64,000 bases of DNA from Hyphomicrobium sp. D-2 (GTDB lineage: Bacteria; Pseudomonadota; Alphaproteobacteria; Rhizobiales; Hyphomicrobiaceae). Below, piece after piece: positions 9,651 through 18,464 of this stretch. The translations under genes and the position numbers were made by a program. The stretch spans positions 971,001 through 1,035,000 of the forward strand of contig NZ_JARXLA010000008.1 in NCBI RefSeq assembly GCF_029872155.1. The letters are read 5' to 3'. The stretch's first letter is position 1; each line of letters opens with the position of its first letter. The notes beneath the pieces were generated by a model. It was not told where the DNA came from. It did not search any database and saw only the letters and a program-made list of their open reading frames with translations.

Positions 9651-9863
9651 ATGCGTCAGAGCGGCACTGTGAAATTCTATAATGCCCAGAAGGGCTATGG
9701 CTTCACTACTCCCGACGACGGCGGGAAAGATGTATTTGTCCATGTAACCGCGGTTGAACGCGCGGGTATTCCAAACCTCGACGAAGGCGCGCGCATCTCG
9801 TTTGAAACCGAGCCAGACAAGCGCGGCAAAGGCCCCAAGGCGGTCAATCTCCAGTACTCCTGA
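9651..9863 (+). CDS. cspA: cold shock protein, CspA family
   Basis: Cold shock proteins are small OB-fold RNA/DNA chaperones. The 70-residue product has both nucleic-acid-binding motifs, RNP1 (KGYGFTTP) and RNP2 (VFVHVTA), and starts with the typical GTVKFYNAQKG. A good ribosome-binding site (GCAGGAG) precedes the ATG. The leader of about 220 bp after rlmJ contains the strong terminator-like hairpin described separately, which suggests control at the RNA level. The csp paralogue number cannot be assigned from the window. Confidence 0.95.
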   Translation: MRQSGTVKFYNAQKGYGFTTPDDGGKDVFVHVTAVERAGIPNLDEGARISFETEPDKRGKGPKAVNLQYS

Positions 9864-9886
9864 CGCTTAAGTTATCCGGCATCCTC

Positions 9887-9913
9887 TGACGCTCCAGGCC
9901 CTTTGGAGCGTCA
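9887..9913 (+). terminator. perfect 10-bp hairpin after cspA
   Basis: TGACGCTCCA (9887-9896) is the exact inverted complement of TGGAGCGTCA (9904-9913) with a 7-base loop. It begins 24 bp after the cspA stop. No T-run follows, so it may protect the 3' end or act as a weak terminator. Confidence 0.55.
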
Positions 9914-10032
9914 CCGTATGGCAACGGATCCCCCACCAATCTCGATTGGGCGCGCGCTGGCCATGGGCAAGGGCGCGCGCTCGAGGCAATCTCCGTCCAC
10001 CTGATGTTGTAGGTGATGATGGAGAACTGACG

Positions 10033-10332
10033 ATGCGCAAGTTGTCCTTTGGGGCCGCGCTGGCTCTTGCCGTTTTGTGCGCCGGATTTTCCGGTGACGC
10101 GGAAGCGAAATGCTTCAAGAAATCAGCGTCCGGAACCGCCACGACCATCGATGGCGCCGAGTTTCAGGTCAAGGAAGCAATCCTGCAGTCGTTCGATTGG
10201 GGCGTCTGGGCTGCCTTCATGGCAAGCGGTTCAACGCCGGGCTATCGCGTCAGCACGCCCGCTTACAAGTGTTCGCCGGGTGGCATGGGCTATAACTGCC
10301 GGGGCACTTCCACCATCTGCAAAACGAGCTGA
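10033..10332 (+). CDS. small secreted protein of unknown function
   Basis: The 99-residue product has a signal peptide (RKLSFGAALALAVLCAGFSGDAEA, cleavage about residue 24). The mature domain of about 75 residues has four cysteines (KCFK, YKCSP, YNCRG, TICKTS) and aromatic-rich segments (SFDWGVWAAFMASG). The start at 10033 is chosen because GGAGAA lies 8 bp upstream and the signal peptide then begins at the N-terminus; an in-frame ATG at 9946 adds only low-complexity residues. A clear terminator follows. No family is recognised. Confidence 0.7.
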   Translation: MRKLSFGAALALAVLCAGFSGDAEAKCFKKSASGTATTIDGAEFQVKEAILQSFDWGVWAAFMASGSTPGYRVSTPAYKCSPGGMGYNCRGTSTICKTS

Positions 10333-10340
10333 CGAAATGG

Positions 10341-10370
10341 GTCCCGTATCAAAATGGTACGGGATTTTTT
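10341..10370 (+). terminator. rho-independent terminator
   Basis: CCCGTA (10343-10348) pairs with TACGGG (10358-10363), followed by A and six T residues. It sits directly after the small secreted protein gene. Confidence 0.85.
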
Positions 10371-10611
10371 CGTCCGTTAACGAATCGGTCGCCGAATCGA
10401 GGCGATGATATCGATGGCCCATGCCGTGCCATGGCCACTTTCGACGCTGTCGAAGGCGGATCGTGTCGCAGCTAGCGGCCTGCAAGCGTGGTTGTCGGGT
10501 GACACGTTCGCCAAAAAAGCCGTCCCAGGTCGGGAATTGCGCGCTGGCGGAGTGTTTTCGGCTATCTTGAGGCCCACATTGGGGTGGTTAGAACGATAAG
10601 GACTTAAAATC

Positions 10612-10944
10612 ATGAGCCTTTCTCGCATCTGCGTGGGGGTCTGCGCTGCCGCTGGCTTCCTGATGCTGGCCACTCTGTCGGGTGCCGGTGAATACATTGC
10701 TCCGGGTGCCCATGCTGGCGAATACTCGAAGTCAAAGAAGAGCGCACGCCGTGCTCCGCGCAGCCGCGCATACGCCGTTGAGCGTAGCTCTACACCGGAA
10801 GAAATCGCCCGTTATTTCGCGCTTTACGGCGGTTACATCGATCCGTCGATCAACAAGCAGACGCCGGGCGGTCCGTTCGATAGCGGCTTCTTCTTCGACT
10901 CCGGAATCGGCCCCAACGGCGGCAATTCACCATACATGAACTGA
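10612..10944 (+). CDS. small secreted protein of unknown function
   Basis: The 110-residue product has an N-terminal hydrophobic segment (ICVGVCAAAGFLMLATLSGAG) that looks like a signal peptide. A basic Lys/Arg/Ser stretch follows (residues 38-55), then a C-terminal part rich in Gly, Phe and Pro (GGYIDPSINK, GFFFDSGIGPNGG). The ATG at 10612 follows AAGGACTTAAAATC. There are no cysteines in the mature part. No family is recognised. It may be an alphaproteobacterial orphan envelope protein; this is inference. Confidence 0.6.
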   Translation: MSLSRICVGVCAAAGFLMLATLSGAGEYIAPGAHAGEYSKSKKSARRAPRSRAYAVERSSTPEEIARYFALYGGYIDPSINKQTPGGPFDSGFFFDSGIGPNGGNSPYMN

Positions 10945-11082
10945 TGCAGTGCGCAGGACGTACTGCGCTGCAATTGTCCTTACACATGTTTGCTGGGGCG
11001 TCGCCTAGTAAGGGGTTGCGGCCCCCGGTATAACGCTTTGTAATTTCGGGACAGGTTTCTGCGCCTACGGGGGACAAATTCA

Positions 11083-12084
11083 ATGCATGCTAAGCCTAAA
11101 CTCGCCTTAGCTACGGTGTTCCTTGGCACCGTCGCGGCACTCGCGACACCAGCCAATGCCGCCTGCAAGAAATTTGGCTTCACGGTCAACGACTACGGCA
11201 AGGTTGGCCCGACCAACGACGCCAAGAACCTGCTCGACAAGCACATCGCCGAGTGGGCGTCCCAGAACGGCGTGACCAACTATTCAACGGGCAAGAAGAG
11301 CGTCAGCTGTGAGCTCTTCATCGACGTCATTCTGTTCGACGAATACACCTGCACCGCCAGCGCCACTGTTTGCTGGGGCGGCGATGCCGGCAAGGTTGGT
11401 CAGCAGTCCGCTACCGGCGAAGAAGGCGGCGATCATCCCGGCACGCCGGTGCGCAAAGCTGAAGCACTTGGCGAGCAAGCTCCCCAGACCGCAGCGGCAA
11501 TTGCTGGCACACCTGCCGACGATGACGCCTCGGCTGGCGAAGCTGTCCAGGCCGACGCTGCCGGACAGCAGGATGAGCCCGCGCCGTCCGAAACCTATGC
11601 TGACGCTGCGCCAGAAGGTGCTGCTGATGCTTCCCAATCCCACGCTGCTGCCGACGTGATTGTCGGCGAGCCGGAACAGCCGCCGGTTGAGGCCGCCGCG
11701 GTTGATACGCCGCCGCAGCCGCTGGATGACGTCGCCGCTGAAGTAGCCCAGCCGCTGGTGCAGCCCGCTGTCGCTACCGCTACGGCTATCGCGGTACCGG
11801 AAGTGCCGGTGGCGGCCACGGTTGAAACCGGCGCCTTACAGAGCGGTGCTGGCATGGTGAGCGCTCCGTCTGTTCCGGCTTCTGCAATGCCTTCGGCTCA
11901 GGATCGCGCCGCTGCCGCATCGGCTGCTGCCGCTGCCGCCGCCGCTGCTGAGCGCGCTGCCCAGGCTGCTGAAACTGCGGCCAATGCGGCCAAGGCCGCA
12001 GCAGCCGCTGCGGTCGCAGCCAGCACAGCCAGTCAGAAGCCCGCTCATGCTTCCGCATCCGTCCCGCCGCTTGATCAGCAGTGA
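11083..12084 (+). CDS. secreted protein with Ala-rich C-terminal half
   Basis: The 333-residue product has a signal peptide ending ATPANA (residues 1-26). A compact N-terminal domain follows (residues 27-100, four cysteines, e.g. AACKKFGF, SVSCELF, DEYTCTASATVCWGG). A long acidic Ala/Pro/Glu-rich linker comes next, and the C-terminus is a poly-Ala helix-like stretch (residues 270-315). The domain with paired cysteines is probably the functional part; the tail may span the periplasm. It is followed by a strong terminator. No family is recognised. Confidence 0.7.
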   Translation: MHAKPKLALATVFLGTVAALATPANAACKKFGFTVNDYGKVGPTNDAKNLLDKHIAEWASQNGVTNYSTGKKSVSCELFIDVILFDEYTCTASATVCWGGDAGKVGQQSATGEEGGDHPGTPVRKAEALGEQAPQTAAAIAGTPADDDASAGEAVQADAAGQQDEPAPSETYADAAPEGAADASQSHAAADVIVGEPEQPPVEAAAVDTPPQPLDDVAAEVAQPLVQPAVATATAIAVPEVPVAATVETGALQSGAGMVSAPSVPASAMPSAQDRAAAASAAAAAAAAAERAAQAAETAANAAKAAAAAAVAASTASQKPAHASASVPPLDQQ

Positions 12085-12205
12085 GCCCAACACGTTACGG
12101 GCGAGATTAATCGCCGGTTCGTTTGGCTGAGTTGGCACGTTGCGCTTAAGCGGTTCCGGCTCACGGACCGGCAGCGGTAAGTCTGAGACATCGTTGATTT
12201 CAAAA

Positions 12206-12239
12206 CGCCTGCCTTTCGGTTGAAAGGCGGGCGCTTTTT
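12206..12239 (+). terminator. rho-independent terminator
   Basis: CGCC-T-GCCTTTC pairs with GAAAGGC-GGGCG around a GGTT loop, followed by five T residues. It terminates the Ala-rich secreted protein gene. Confidence 0.85.
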
Positions 12240-12339
12240 ATTGGCGCTTTCGCTGGAGCGCGCTGCCACGACCTCGCGGGATGCACGGGCGCTAAGGTGT
12301 CCGCCGCCAACGCGCGAGGCGCCGCACATGCAGCGCAAG

Positions 12340-12371
12340 AAAAGCCGCCCCGTGGAGTTGAGGCGGCTTTT
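12340..12371 (-). terminator. bidirectional terminator downstream of chpT
   Basis: AAAAGCCGCC (12340-12349) is the exact inverted complement of GGCGGCTTTT (12362-12371), so it has a T-run on either strand. It lies between the converging 11083 gene and chpT. Confidence 0.8.
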
Positions 12372-12465
12372 ATCAAATGATCGTCTTTGGCGGTCGAGGA
12401 GCGGTTGTGGCTGCGGCGACTGCCTAGGCAACCGGGCTTTTGATCCGGCTTGCCGCGCGTCGCCA

Positions 12466-13110
12466 TCAGGTCGATTTCGCCGACAACAGAATGTCGTCGC
12501 CATCCTGCAGAATGGCCAGCAGCATGTCGGCGGCAGCCGCCAGTCGCCACGTGTAATAGGGCTGGATCGTCATCGCATCGAGCGGCGGAGTGTTCTCGCC
12601 AGCGATGAATTCCGTCAGGTGCAGCGGGGCGCGTGCGTTGGTGCCTTTGCAGCGCAGCAGGAAGTTCGGCTTTTCCATCGTGCCCGCCATCTGCACGTCG
12701 ATCTCGCCCCCGCGCGGCAGGGCGGTGATCGCGCTGGCCAGAAGGTTCAGCAGCAACTTGGCCTTGTCCTTGGGCATATGGCCCGGCGTCACCTTCCAGA
12801 CCAGCGTATGCTTGCCCTTGCCAATGAAGCCGCGCGAAATCTGTTCGCAGGTGCCAAGGTCGATGATGGCGCCGGCAGAGCCCGCCGCACCGAAAGCAAA
12901 ACGGCAAAACTGGAGGCGCGCTGAGGCCTGTTCAGTGACGTTCCGAATGACGTCCAGAGCGTAATTCTTGGCCTCCTGATCGTCATCCTCATCGAGGATC
13001 TCGAGGCCATTATAGATGGCACCTACCGGGCCGATGACGTCGTGACAGATTTTGCTGGAGATGAGTGCAGCGAGTTCAAGGTCGGTCGGATTGGCGCGCT
13101 CGCCCATCAA
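12466..13110 (-). CDS. chpT: histidine phosphotransferase ChpT
   Basis: ChpT relays phosphate from the hybrid kinase CckA to the cell-cycle regulators CtrA and CpdR in alphaproteobacteria. The 214-residue product has the ChpT dimerisation/phosphotransfer helix LAALISSKICHDVIGPVGA, with the phosphorylated His in the CHD motif near residue 23, and NGLEIL. A degenerate ATPase-like C-terminal domain follows (LLLNLLASAITALPRGGEIDV). Length matches Caulobacter and Brucella ChpT. Two adjacent ATG codons (13110, 13107) are equally possible starts. It is transcribed divergently from cysQ. Confidence 0.9.
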   Translation of the reverse strand: MMGERANPTDLELAALISSKICHDVIGPVGAIYNGLEILDEDDDQEAKNYALDVIRNVTEQASARLQFCRFAFGAAGSAGAIIDLGTCEQISRGFIGKGKHTLVWKVTPGHMPKDKAKLLLNLLASAITALPRGGEIDVQMAGTMEKPNFLLRCKGTNARAPLHLTEFIAGENTPPLDAMTIQPYYTWRLAAAADMLLAILQDGDDILLSAKST

Positions 13111-13414
13111 TGCCCCCTAAGCGAAAATTCGCGGTTCCGCATGACACAGCGGTTACAGCTGTCCAAAGTGCACGGCCGTTGGGCGAACGAAGGGCGATTT
13201 CGCATCCGCGAGCACAGCCTGAAGGCACAACCAGCAGGTATTGGCCGCTTGCGAAGTGTTCTTGCCTTCTGTTACACGCGCCGCAACGTCATGCAAACGT
13301 ATGCCCGGTTATGCTGTTACTCCTGTCCACGAAGCAGCAGTGGCATCCATCCCGCATCCCGACCGCAACCCAACGGCGCGGAGCCGGATAAGCGAATCAA
13401 GGTACGAGCGGTTC
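13111..13414. other. divergent intergenic region between chpT and cysQ
   Basis: No gene is supported here. Promoters for both chpT (leftward) and cysQ (rightward) are expected in this 304-bp stretch. An in-frame cysQ extension to 13241 is open but lacks conserved sequence. Confidence 0.45.
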
Positions 13415-14242
13415 ATGAAGCTAGATGAATACCGCGGCTTGGTCGAGGCATTGCTGCCCGCCGTTCTCGCCGCCGGACGTATTGAAATGTCTCACTTCAA
13501 GTCCGGCGTCGAAGTTGAGACCAAAGCCGACAGGACGCCGGTTACCGTTGCTGACCAGGAAGCAGAAGAGGTGCTCATCAATGCTTTGCGTCAGGTCGCG
13601 CCAGGCATTCCGGTGATTGCCGAAGAGGAGGTTGCGGCCGGACGCGTACCTGAAATCGGCAGCACGTTCTTTCTGGTGGATCCGCTGGACGGCACCCGCG
13701 CGTTCATCAGCGGCAGCCCCGAATTCACCGTCAACATCGGGCTTGTTGTCGACCATCGCCCGGTGTTCGGCATCATCTATGCGCCGGCAAGTTCGGAACT
13801 GTTTGCAACGCTCAGCCCGCAGGAAGCGTTCGAAGCGCACATCAAGCCCGACGACAGCAATGCAACGCTTGCGTCCTGCAGCCTGACGCGGCTTGCAACG
13901 CGTGATCCCGATCGCGCTGCGCTGGTGGCGTTTGCCAGCCGCTCTCACGCCGCGCAGAATACGGATGAATTTCTGCAGCAGCTTCCGATCACTGAAAAGA
14001 AGCGCGCAAGCTCGTCGCTGAAGTTCTGTCTCATCGCGCGCGGCGAGGCTGATCTTTATGCGCGCCTTGGCCGAACCAGTGAGTGGGATACGGCGGCAGG
14101 GCAGGCGATCCTCAACGCTGCGGGCGGCTGTGTCACTACGCTCGATGGCGAACCGCTTTCCTATGGGAAGAGCACTGAGGGTTACGCCAATCCGCACTTC
14201 ATTGCGTGGGGGCGCGAGCCATTGCTGCCGGTGCCGCAATAA
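13415..14242 (+). CDS. cysQ: 3'(2'),5'-bisphosphate nucleotidase CysQ
   Basis: CysQ hydrolyses 3'-phosphoadenosine 5'-phosphate to AMP, removing a toxic by-product of sulfate assimilation; it is a Mg-dependent member of the inositol monophosphatase superfamily. The 275-residue product shows the metal-binding motifs IAEEEV near residue 69, VDPLDGTRAF near 88 and SEWDTAAGQAIL near 222. Length is normal. The start at 13415 gives the family N-terminus; the frame stays open further upstream but without conserved sequence. Confidence 0.92.
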   Translation: MKLDEYRGLVEALLPAVLAAGRIEMSHFKSGVEVETKADRTPVTVADQEAEEVLINALRQVAPGIPVIAEEEVAAGRVPEIGSTFFLVDPLDGTRAFISGSPEFTVNIGLVVDHRPVFGIIYAPASSELFATLSPQEAFEAHIKPDDSNATLASCSLTRLATRDPDRAALVAFASRSHAAQNTDEFLQQLPITEKKRASSSLKFCLIARGEADLYARLGRTSEWDTAAGQAILNAAGGCVTTLDGEPLSYGKSTEGYANPHFIAWGREPLLPVPQ

Positions 14243-14393
14243 GGCCACGCTGTAGCGCGCTGCGGCCACACTTTTGCGAACTTTCCGTTGCACGAGTTTG
14301 TTCTGTGATACGCGCGCTTATAAGCGCGGCCTGAACGAACAACTGCCGCTGTGGATGCCGCTAATGCTGGCGAGAGCCCGGCGCAAATAACGG

Positions 14394-15347
14394 ATGATCA
14401 TGGTGCTAACGGGCGCTCGCCACTTTTCCATCAGCATGCCAGCCAAGATGCAGGCCGCGTTTGCAACGCTTTTGCTGCTGACGATCGTTGCGGTTTGCGC
14501 AGGCGCGCCGTCTGCCTTTGCGCAGTCCGGAGGGGGCTATGGTGCCTATTCAGGCGGACGCACTGGCAACGATGCTTACGTGCCGCCTGCGGATGACGCT
14601 TATGTCCCGCCGCAGGATGGCTATGATCCGCCTCCCGGCGGTGCTGCGGGGCAGGCGCCCTACCGTCCAGGTGGCGCCTATTCCGAGGGCGATGGCTATC
14701 GACGCTATGATGGCGAACCTGGTGCCCGCCGCGATGGGCCGCCGCCAGGACCCCCACCGGCCTATGGCGACACCGATCCGGGCGGTTATGGCGAACCCTA
14801 CCGTGCGCCCGGCGAACTCTATGAGCCGCCACCACGCTACGCCGATGACGGCCCGCGGGGTGGGGGCGGCTATTCGCAGGATGAGATCGTCGAGGCTGGC
14901 GGTCGCTTTTTTGGCTCGGTTACCAAGGGGCTTGCCAGCGTAATCGAGCACGCCTTCCGCAAATCCGGCCGGCCCAACGGCTATATTCTCGGTAACGACG
15001 GGGGTGGCGCTTTCATCGCCGGCCTGCGCTATGGCGAGGGCACGCTCTACACCAAGGATGCGGGCACGCACCGGGTATATTGGCAAGGTCCGTCAATCGG
15101 TTATGACTTCGGCGGCGAAGGCTCCAAGACCATGGTGCTGGTTTACAACCTGCAGCATCCCGATCAAATCTATGAGCGTTATGGCGGTGTGCAGGGCTCG
15201 GCGTATGTCGTCGGCGGCGTGGGCATCCAGTATCAGACCCATGGCAATGTAACCTTGGCGCCGATCCGTTCGGGAATCGGCCTCCGCCTAGGTGCCAATG
15301 TTGGATATTTGAAGTATACCCGCTCTCCGACGTGGAATCCGTTCTGA
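14394..15347 (+). CDS. eipA: EipA-like envelope integrity protein (DUF1134)
   Basis: The 317-residue product has a signal peptide (hydrophobic FATLLLLTIVAVCAGAPSAFAQ), a Gly/Pro/Tyr-rich disordered linker (residues 45-160) and a C-terminal DUF1134 domain. Recognisable DUF1134 features are FFGSVTKGLASVIE, GRPNGYILG, GLRYGEGTLYTK, VYWQGPSIGYDFGGEGSK and the terminal VGYLKYTRSPTWNPF. EipA of Brucella abortus is a periplasmic protein of this family needed for envelope stress resistance. The start may be 14394, 14400 or 14436. The unusually long Pro/Tyr linker is a local feature. Confidence 0.88.
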   Translation: MIMVLTGARHFSISMPAKMQAAFATLLLLTIVAVCAGAPSAFAQSGGGYGAYSGGRTGNDAYVPPADDAYVPPQDGYDPPPGGAAGQAPYRPGGAYSEGDGYRRYDGEPGARRDGPPPGPPPAYGDTDPGGYGEPYRAPGELYEPPPRYADDGPRGGGGYSQDEIVEAGGRFFGSVTKGLASVIEHAFRKSGRPNGYILGNDGGGAFIAGLRYGEGTLYTKDAGTHRVYWQGPSIGYDFGGEGSKTMVLVYNLQHPDQIYERYGGVQGSAYVVGGVGIQYQTHGNVTLAPIRSGIGLRLGANVGYLKYTRSPTWNPF

Positions 15348-15541
15348 GTCGCCGTGCGACCACCGGCCGGCTTCCTGATGGCGCTGGGCGGGGGATGCAG
15401 AGCTATGTTGGCTTTGGCAATGAAGGCGTTGCTAAGCTGGCGGGCTCGTCGGATAATCCGCGAGTGTGATTTGATGGCCGGCACCGGGACCGGCAGCGAG
15501 GGGCGTGCGTTGCCTAGCTACGCGCAATCGAGGGCGCAGGC

Positions 15542-17026
15542 GTGATCACGATTGAGATGGTCATGCTCGCAGCGTTGGGCTTCCTCACGGCAGCGCTGCT
15601 GGCGCTGTTCGTCGCTCCGCTTTATCGAAAGCGGGTCGCCCGGCTCACAACCCGCGCGCTCAAGGCGTCCATGCCCGTCACCGAGGCGGAGATCCGGGCC
15701 GACAAGGATCGCCTGCGGGCTGAATTCGCCATTCAGATCCATAAGCTTGAGAAGAAGGTGGAAGAGGCCGCCGATGCCTCGGCCCGCCAGATGGTGGAGC
15801 TGAACCGCCGCGACGCCATCATCAGTGAGCTTGAAGGCGACGTTGCCGATCAGAGCGCGGCGCTGGAAGAACATGAAAACGCGCGCCGGGTTCTTGAACA
15901 GACAATTCTGGATCGCCTGCCGAAGGTGGAAGGCCGCCTGTCGGAAGCCCGCAAGCTGCTGTTCCAGCGCGATCGCGAGATCGTCACGCTGACCCAGTCG
16001 AGCGACAAGCAGACCCGCGCGCTTGAAGAAGCAACCCAGATCAACGCGCAGCAGTCAGATGAAGTCCATCGCCTGAAGGCAGCGCTGAGCACTCGCGCGG
16101 CCCGTAGCCGCGAAGGTTTTGCCGATCCGCGTTATGATGGCGAAGTGGCGCTGCGTACCGAGATTGAAGCGCTGCGTGCCAAGGCGCGTGAGCAGGCGGC
16201 ACTGGTTGCGAAGCTGCAGTCGCAGCTTGCCAAGGCCGAGGCGGCTGCCGTCAATGGCGCCACTGCGGATGCAAAGCCCGGCAGCATTACGCTATCGGCC
16301 GATCCGGTGCGTCCGGCCAAGGTCATCGGCCGCAACGGTTCGATCTCGATGCGCTCCGCTGAGGACATTCCCGTCGATAAGCTCGACAATCAGGCGCAGG
16401 CGGAGTTTCGCCGCCTGAAGTCGATCAATCAGGATCAGGCGGCCGAGATTTCGCGCCTCAAGGCTGCGCTCGTCACCTATGAGGCCAGCGATCAGGACGA
16501 TCGCGGCGTCAAGGAAAGCAAGATCGCCATGAAGGCGCGGCTGTCGGCGGTTTCGGCGCTGACCGAAGAGCAGGCCACCACGATCCAGGCGCTGCGGGCC
16601 GAGGTTGCTTCCAGTAACGAGAAGCTCGCCCGTCAGGCTGCCTACTTCATGGAAGAGATGCGCCGTCTGGGTTCGGTGCCGACGACCAAATCGCGCGGGG
16701 CGGAAAGCGCTGAGGCGCTGAAGCGTCCGCTGGCGGAGCGGATCAACGATCCCCGCGTCGCCCGGCTCGTCCGTGCGGCGGGTGAAACTGATCCAGCTGC
16801 TGCGTCTTCTGCTACTCAACCTCCCGCAATGCCGTCCGGCGCGGACGGTGAGGGTGCCGCAGAGCCCCGCCGTGTCGGCGGCTTCCTGAAGGCGCTGGAT
16901 GCGGCTGCGCTTGAGGCCCCGATCGAGCATGTGTCAGACGCCATTGGCGAAGACAGTGACATCCAGCGCCCGCGCAAGGCACGGCTACTCGATCGCATCA
17001 CCGGCCTCGACAAGAATTCCGCCTGA
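15542..17026 (+). CDS. membrane-anchored coiled-coil protein of unknown function
   Basis: The 494-residue product has one N-terminal transmembrane helix (MLAALGFLTAALLALFVAPLY, about residues 8-28). Long coiled-coil regions with heptad-like charge patterns follow at residues 48-190, 200-235 and 275-385, then a disordered Pro/Ala region and a short basic C-terminus (RPRKARLLDRITGLDKN). Such single-pass coiled-coil proteins occur widely in Hyphomicrobiales. The function is unknown. It lies between eipA and a bactofilin gene on the opposite strand, so an envelope or shape-related role is possible but is only inferred from neighbours. Confidence 0.75.
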   Translation: MITIEMVMLAALGFLTAALLALFVAPLYRKRVARLTTRALKASMPVTEAEIRADKDRLRAEFAIQIHKLEKKVEEAADASARQMVELNRRDAIISELEGDVADQSAALEEHENARRVLEQTILDRLPKVEGRLSEARKLLFQRDREIVTLTQSSDKQTRALEEATQINAQQSDEVHRLKAALSTRAARSREGFADPRYDGEVALRTEIEALRAKAREQAALVAKLQSQLAKAEAAAVNGATADAKPGSITLSADPVRPAKVIGRNGSISMRSAEDIPVDKLDNQAQAEFRRLKSINQDQAAEISRLKAALVTYEASDQDDRGVKESKIAMKARLSAVSALTEEQATTIQALRAEVASSNEKLARQAAYFMEEMRRLGSVPTTKSRGAESAEALKRPLAERINDPRVARLVRAAGETDPAAASSATQPPAMPSGADGEGAAEPRRVGGFLKALDAAALEAPIEHVSDAIGEDSDIQRPRKARLLDRITGLDKNSA

Positions 17027-17183
17027 CCAGACCATGATGGCTTCGGACCCTATCAGCCCGAAGCGTGAAACATCGGTCTAAAAAAGCTTCCGTGATCGCT
17101 TCGGACACCCGCTCCGACGGCGGCCCGCACATGTGCCGCGCCAATCATACGGCTGCATTCTTCTTTGACCGAAAACCATGCGC

Positions 17184-17220
17184 AAACTGGCGTGGATCCC
17201 GACCGTTGTCGGGATGACGG
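17184..17220. repeat. intergenic palindromic repeat, family B
   Basis: AAACTGGCGTGGATCCCGAC followed by CGTTGTCGGGATGACGG. The core ATCCCGAC / GTCGGGAT is a perfect 8-bp palindrome with a CGTT loop. It is the best-preserved of the three copies seen. Confidence 0.8.
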
Positions 17221-17242
17221 GGGGAGAAGGAGCGCGGTCCGC

Positions 17243-17346
17243 GCGCACCAATCAGCGCTGGCGGCCTGTTCTCCGCGCAGCGGAGTCGCCGGTGCGAGGG
17301 AGAATTATCATCGGCGGCCGGCTCCCCGGAGGAGAGTCGCCGATGA
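17243..17346. repeat. intergenic palindromic repeats, family A (two copies)
   Basis: The first copy (17243-17296) carries the flank CACCAATCAGCGCTGGCG and a CTCCGC / GCGGAG inner stem. The second (17308-17346) has outer arms TCATCGGCG / CGCCGATGA and a CTCCCC / GGAGAG inner stem with one mismatch. The outer arms differ in sequence from the other loci but still pair, which is the compensatory pattern. Confidence 0.85.
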
Positions 17347-17487
17347 CGAAGAGAGCAGTGTCGCCGGTGCAAAAAAAGGGCGCCGCATTCCCATGCAGCA
17401 CCCTTAGATGTTGATTGCAGCGCGTCGCTGGCGAGGCAGGTAGCGGAGAGATGTGTCCCGCGCCGTTCCGCGCCCTCGTCCCGGGTA

Positions 17488-18003
17488 TCAGCCGTTGTGA
17501 GCAGCAAACGTGGCGGCGTCCGGCGCAGGCTGCCATTCGCTGGCGTCCTTGGCCTTGCGCACGCGGCCATCGAACTGCGCGCCTTCCGCGATCATCAGGT
17601 TCTTCTGGGTGATGTCGCCATTGATGCGCGCGGTGGCATACAGCGCCACCGTTTCGCCGCGCAACTGGCCGTGGATCTCGCCGTGGATCGAGAGGTTGCG
17701 GGCCACCAGTGTGCCAGTCACCTTGCCCGTCTCGCTGACGGTGATGTCGTCGCCATGCACGTCACCGGCAATCTCGCCGGAAATGACAAGCGCGCTCTTG
17801 CAGATGAGTGTGATTTTCTGGCCGACGATCGCAAGGTCGGGGCCGATGACGGAGGCGTTCTTGGCGGGGGACATCATGGGATTTGCCGGGGCCACTTCGC
17901 GGATGCCTGCGGATGGCGGTGTGGCAATGCCAGCCGAAGGGGTGATTGGTGTGCCCGGCGCATTTACCGGCTTCTGATCTGGGTTAAATCCGCGGCCGAA
18001 CAC
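17488..18003 (-). CDS. bactofilin
   Basis: Bactofilins are cytoskeletal proteins that self-assemble into filaments and position envelope-modifying enzymes. The 171-residue product has a Pro-rich N-terminus and the right-handed beta-helix core (e.g. GEIAGDVHGDDITVSETGKV, GEIHGQLRGETVALYATARI), followed by a short tail. Length is typical. The GTG at 18003 is chosen as start because AGGAGG lies 7 bp upstream; a longer reading to 18036 has no such site. The amino acids before it are not family-like. Confidence 0.9.
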   Translation of the reverse strand: MFGRGFNPDQKPVNAPGTPITPSAGIATPPSAGIREVAPANPMMSPAKNASVIGPDLAIVGQKITLICKSALVISGEIAGDVHGDDITVSETGKVTGTLVARNLSIHGEIHGQLRGETVALYATARINGDITQKNLMIAEGAQFDGRVRKAKDASEWQPAPDAATFAAHNG

Positions 18004-18464
18004 AACGTACCTCCTATGGCGGGCGCATGAAACCATGCGCGCGGAACATGCTCTGATGCCCTTGGCATGTCGAGAAATCTATCGGGGCTCATGGTTGCCA
18101 GTGAGGCCATACAGGGGTTTGGATAGATTTAACGTTAATCCGTTGCGTCATCCGTCGCTGCGCGTCCGGTTGATGTCCGGGCTCGCATCCGCACGCCGTC
18201 GTCGTACCGAGAACTGTCGCTGACAGACGAACAGTTTCAACAGCGGATCGGGTGCAATGATGCCATCCGCTCTGGGATGACCGTTCAGGAATGGCGCGCC
18301 CGGCCCGTGCAAAAAATCTGCCCTGAGATCGAGCTGCAACACTAGCCGCCATGGCGTTGCCGCCATTGTAGACTCCTCTCCGCACCCAACCTGAACTCGT
18401 TCCAATGGGGGCGTGCCGGGGTGCCGTTCTAAAAAATATTGTGGCGTTGAAGGGGGAGTGCGGC
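18004..18464. other. divergent intergenic region between bactofilin and metallophosphoesterase
   Basis: 461 bp with no convincing gene. It must hold the bactofilin promoter (leftward) and the promoter of the metallophosphoesterase-GMC block (rightward). I see no clear operator. Confidence 0.4.
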
